Assembly (NCBI RefSeq): GCF_014205765.1
Contig: NZ_JACIIZ010000007.1
Coordinates: 62,001 to 126,000 of the forward strand
Length of the DNA stretch: 64,000 bases
Direction of reading: 5' to 3'
Source of the DNA: Nitrospirillum iridis
GTDB taxonomy: Bacteria > Pseudomonadota > Alphaproteobacteria > Azospirillales > Azospirillaceae
In this document: positions 61,131 through 64,000 of the stretch, one piece after another
Layout: every line of letters begins with the position of its first letter
Numbering within the stretch: the first letter of the stretch is position 1
Made by a program: the position numbers and the translations under genes
The notes under the pieces: model-generated
Database searches by the model: none
What the model was told of the DNA's origin: nothing
What the model saw: only the letters and a program-made list of their open reading frames with translations

Positions 61131-64000
61131 TCATCCCATGCCCTGGATCAGGCCCAGCAGTTCCTCCTCCGACAACCGGCCGGCGGTGTCCGTGTCCTCC
61201 AGCAGGGCGCCGGCCAGATCGCGCTTGCGGCCATGCAGGGCCAGGATCCCTTCCTCGATCGTGCCCTTCAGGATCAGGCGGTAGATGGTCACCGGCCGGC
61301 GCTGGCCGATGCGGTGGGCACGGTCGGACGCCTGGTCCTCGACCGCCGGATTCCACCACGGGTCCAGGTGGATGACATAATCGGCCGCCGTCAGGTTCAG
61401 GCCGAAGCCGCCGGCCTTGAGGCTGATCAGGAACAGCGCGCCGTCGCCCGCCTGGAAAGCGGCCACCCGCTTTTCGCGTTCCGCCGCGGGGGTCGAGCCA
61501 TCCAGGAATTGATAGGTGACGCCGGCGGCGTCCAGGGCCGCGCGCACCCGCGACAGATGGCCGACGAACTGGCTGAAAACCAGGGCGCGGTGGCCGCCCT
61601 CCCGCAGTTCCTCCACCAGTTCCAGGAAGGCCTCCAACTTGGCGGACGGCAGGTTGGCGTCGGCCGCCACCAGATCCGGATGGCAGCAGGCCTGCCGCAG
61701 GCGGGTGATCTCCGCCAGGATGTGCAGCCGTGACCGTTCGGCCGACATGTCCTCCAGCTTTTCCAGCGCCCGGCGGCGCAACGCCTCGTAAAATGCCCCT
61801 TCCTCGGCCCCCCGTTCGATCAGCAGGGTCTGTTCGGTGCGGGGGGGCAACTCGGCCAGGACCGTGGCCTTGGTCCGGCGCAGCAGAAAGGGGCGCACCA
61901 GGGCGCGCAGGGCCGCGCGGGCGCCCGGGTTGCGCGCCACCTGGATGGGGGTGGCGAAGCGTTTGGTGAAGGCCTCGCGGCTGCCCAGCAGGCCGGGATT
62001 GACGAATTGGAACAGGCTCCACAGCTCGTCCAGGTCATTCTCCACCGGTGTGCCGGTCAGGGCCAGGCGGAAGCCGGCTGTCAGGGATTGGGCGGCCTTG
62101 GCCCGACGGGTGTCGGCGTTCTTGATGGCCTGGGCCTCGTCCAGCACCGCCATGGCCCAGGGCAGCGCGGCCAGGCGCGCCTCCTCCCGCACCAGCAGGC
62201 CATAGGTCGTGACCAGCACATCGCCCGGTCCCAGCGCCTTCAACACGTCGTCCCGCCCCCCGGTTTCCGCCAGGCGGTGGGTGGTCAGTCCGGGCGCGAA
62301 CCGTGCCACCTCCGCCTGCCAGTTGCCGGCGACGGAGGTCGGGGCCACCACCAGGATGGGGCCGTCCGATGCCTTCGCTGCCATCACTGCTATCGCCTGC
62401 ACGGTCTTGCCCAGGCCCATGTCATCGGCCAGCAGGGCGCCGGCACCCCAGCGGGCCAGCCGGCTCATCCACACGAAGCCCTGGTGCTGATAGTCACGCA
62501 GCTCCGCTGTCACCGTGGCCGGCACCTGCGGCTGCCAGGCCTCGGCCTCGTCCAGACGGCGGATGAAATCGCGCCAGGCCGCGTCCATCTTGGACGTGCC
62601 CGCCTCCTCCACCAGATCACGCAGGGCCGTGCCGGCGGCGCGCGGCACCTTCAGCCCGCCCAGCCGACGCAGACGTTCCAGCTGCTGGCGGAAATGGTGG
62701 TCCAGGGCGACGAACTGGCCCTCGCCCAGGGGAATGAACCGGCCCTCCGTCTCCTCCAGGCGCGCCAGCAGGTCCTTCAGGTCCAGCACCAGGCCTTCAT
62801 CCAGGGTGACGCTGCCGGACAGGGCGAACCAGCTTTCCGTGCCCTTGACCGTGGCGTTGAAGCGGCTGGCGCTGGCCTCGCCGTGCAAGGTCAGGCTTTG
62901 GCCCTCGGGCCATTCCAGGGCCGGCGGATCGGGCAGGGCCTTCAGCTCGGCCAGGAATTCCAGGCTGGCGTCCAGACTGTCCAGCTCCCATTCCGGCCCT
63001 TCGCCGCCCAGGCTGGGGCAGGCTTCGGCCAGGGCGCGGGCCCGCGTCTGTTCCGCCTTCAGGTCGCGCTGCGCCTGACGCCCGGCGGCGCCCACGCGGC
63101 GGCTGCCCAGGCCGGGCAGGAAGTGCGGACCCTCCGGGCCCAGGGGGCGCACCACCAGCGCCACCTTCAGGCCCTGCCCCAGGGGACTCAGGCGCACCAC
63201 CGGCGCCGGGTCGCCGGTCTCCGTCAGGCCGTCGTCCAACTCCGCCGCCTCCACCCGCACCGGCAGGTCGGGCAGGTGCCGACGCGCCAGGGCGGTCAGA
63301 CGGTCGCGGGCGGCGGCTGGCACGGTGATGCCGTGCAGGCCCAGAATCTGGCCGGCGGCCACCGCCTTCTTGTCGATCACCACCACCCGCCAGCGGCTGG
63401 GCGTTTCCACTTCGATGACGGCGTCGGGCTGGTCGACGGGCGGTGACAGGGTCAGGCGGAATCCCCCGCGGCATGCCGCCAGCACCAACTCCACCCGTCC
63501 CTCCACCAGTTCCACCGGCTGATGCGGCGCCTCCGGGGCGAAGACGCGCGGGTGGCCGACCAGCGCCGGCAGGGCGGTGCGCGGCGGCAGGTGGAATTCA
63601 TAGCGGCCATACCCACCCCAGCCGTCATGCTGGCGTTCGATGGTGGCGATGACGCGGCGGTCGAAATCATCCAGATAGGTCAGGGCGGCGTCAGCCTGAT
63701 GCAGGCGTTTCAGCGCGACGGGGCGCCCCCGGCTCCAGCCTTGGGTCGGGCTCTTGGTGGGGCCGCGTTGCTGTACCTGTTCCACCGGCTCGATCTCGCC
63801 GGTCTCGGGGGTGACCAGCCAGGCCAGGCGCTTGCCCCCTGTCGCCTTGGGTACCGCCGGGGCCGCTGGCTCCAGCATGGCCTCCAGGCTCTCCAGCGCC
63901 CGCTCCCAGGGTTCCTTCACCGGAATCAGGGCGGCGAAGCGCAGCCGGGTCTCCCGGTCCGGGCGGTCGAGATGGGCGCGGTAGGGGGCCGGTTTGGGGG
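61131..64000 (-). CDS. SNF2-family DEAD/DEAH-box helicase, 5' end cut by window
   Basis: At least 956 residues of a bacterial SNF2-type ATPase; the frame stays open past position 64000. The N-terminal half (500 or so visible residues) is the poorly conserved bacterial extension. The motor has motif I LADDMGLGKTVQAIAVM, motif II VLDEAQAIKN, motif III LTGTPVENDLDELWSLF, motif IV region ALVFSQFVGHLSRVRAAL, motif V GFGLNLTAADYVIHLDPWWN and motif VI ASDRAHRIGQRRPVTIYRL. It should remodel nucleic acid-protein complexes, as in HepA/RapA-like or phage-defence proteins, but no partner genes are visible here. Confidence 0.92.
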   Translation of the reverse strand, partial: PKPAPYRAHLDRPDRETRLRFAALIPVKEPWERALESLEAMLEPAAPAVPKATGGKRLAWLVTPETGEIEPVEQVQQRGPTKSPTQGWSRGRPVALKRLHQADAALTYLDDFDRRVIATIERQHDGWGGYGRYEFHLPPRTALPALVGHPRVFAPEAPHQPVELVEGRVELVLAACRGGFRLTLSPPVDQPDAVIEVETPSRWRVVVIDKKAVAAGQILGLHGITVPAAARDRLTALARRHLPDLPVRVEAAELDDGLTETGDPAPVVRLSPLGQGLKVALVVRPLGPEGPHFLPGLGSRRVGAAGRQAQRDLKAEQTRARALAEACPSLGGEGPEWELDSLDASLEFLAELKALPDPPALEWPEGQSLTLHGEASASRFNATVKGTESWFALSGSVTLDEGLVLDLKDLLARLEETEGRFIPLGEGQFVALDHHFRQQLERLRRLGGLKVPRAAGTALRDLVEEAGTSKMDAAWRDFIRRLDEAEAWQPQVPATVTAELRDYQHQGFVWMSRLARWGAGALLADDMGLGKTVQAIAVMAAKASDGPILVVAPTSVAGNWQAEVARFAPGLTTHRLAETGGRDDVLKALGPGDVLVTTYGLLVREEARLAALPWAMAVLDEAQAIKNADTRRAKAAQSLTAGFRLALTGTPVENDLDELWSLFQFVNPGLLGSREAFTKRFATPIQVARNPGARAALRALVRPFLLRRTKATVLAELPPRTEQTLLIERGAEEGAFYEALRRRALEKLEDMSAERSRLHILAEITRLRQACCHPDLVAADANLPSAKLEAFLELVEELREGGHRALVFSQFVGHLSRVRAALDAAGVTYQFLDGSTPAAEREKRVAAFQAGDGALFLISLKAGGFGLNLTAADYVIHLDPWWNPAVEDQASDRAHRIGQRRPVTIYRLILKGTIEEGILALHGRKRDLAGALLEDTDTAGRLSEEELLGLIQGMG

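Noticed and set aside
1-64000. tRNA, rRNA, CRISPR arrays, transposases or integrases
   Set aside because: None was recognised on either strand; the short repeats seen are iterons, operators or tandem duplications, not spacer-repeat arrays.
61131-64000. Phage-defence island around the SNF2 helicase
   Set aside because: SNF2 proteins occur in some defence systems, but the visible neighbours are an amidohydrolase pair and a small membrane protein; no nuclease, methylase or known partner is present before the window ends.

Overview
This window looks like part of a secondary replicon (chromid or megaplasmid) of a high-GC alphaproteobacterium, most plausibly an Azospirillaceae member such as Azospirillum, Nitrospirillum or Niveispirillum. 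The placement is inference. It rests on the strong GC bias, which leaves long spurious antisense frames opposite almost every gene, on the RPA-type replication initiator next to parAB, and on the gene repertoire. No rRNA, tRNA, CRISPR array or insertion sequence was seen.

Layout. 1-7.3 kb (minus strand): the end of an AMP-forming ligase, a prolyl oligopeptidase, and a NitT/TauT-type ABC operon (81-aa protein, double permease, ATPase with a C-terminal regulatory extension) behind a long structured leader. 7.5-18.9 kb (plus strand): an MdtABC-type RND efflux operon, then (after a minus-strand FkbM methyltransferase) an OmpR/QseC-type two-component system. Upstream of mdtA lies a five-copy TGGAGC array with exact 11-bp period, a good candidate site for an OmpR-family regulator. 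18.9-26.9 kb (minus strand): a NagX-like membrane protein, a NodT lipoprotein, and an emrA-emrB-NodT-tetR efflux operon behind an overlapping palindromic operator. 27-32.1 kb: two S46 dipeptidyl-peptidase paralogues flanking a small secreted protein.

32.2-37.9 kb is the replication and partition region: repA (minus strand), about 1.1 kb of origin DNA with an 18-bp iteron family, an AT-rich stretch and a DnaA box, then parA-parB, a terminator and a pair of palindromes that may be parS. More copies of the iteron lie before parA and after parB, so the family frames the whole module.

38-46.2 kb is accessory: dmeR-dmeF metal efflux with a G/C-tract operator, ada plus a 2OG-Fe(II) oxygenase, a chemoreceptor operon with a BMP-family binding protein, and small secreted or hypothetical proteins. 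46.6-57.7 kb is a surface-glycan or protein-glycosylation locus: a GT4 glycosyltransferase, a Rieske oxygenase, two TPR-glycosyltransferases (one OGT/SPINDLY-like), a KpsF-type isomerase, a HEAT-repeat protein, a PseI-type nonulosonate synthase, an SpsF-type nucleotidyltransferase, and an ACP / alpha-beta hydrolase / ACP trio translationally linked to them. 57.9-61.1 kb carries a coupled amidohydrolase pair, the second without the HxH metal motif, and a small membrane protein. The window ends inside a SNF2-family helicase gene.
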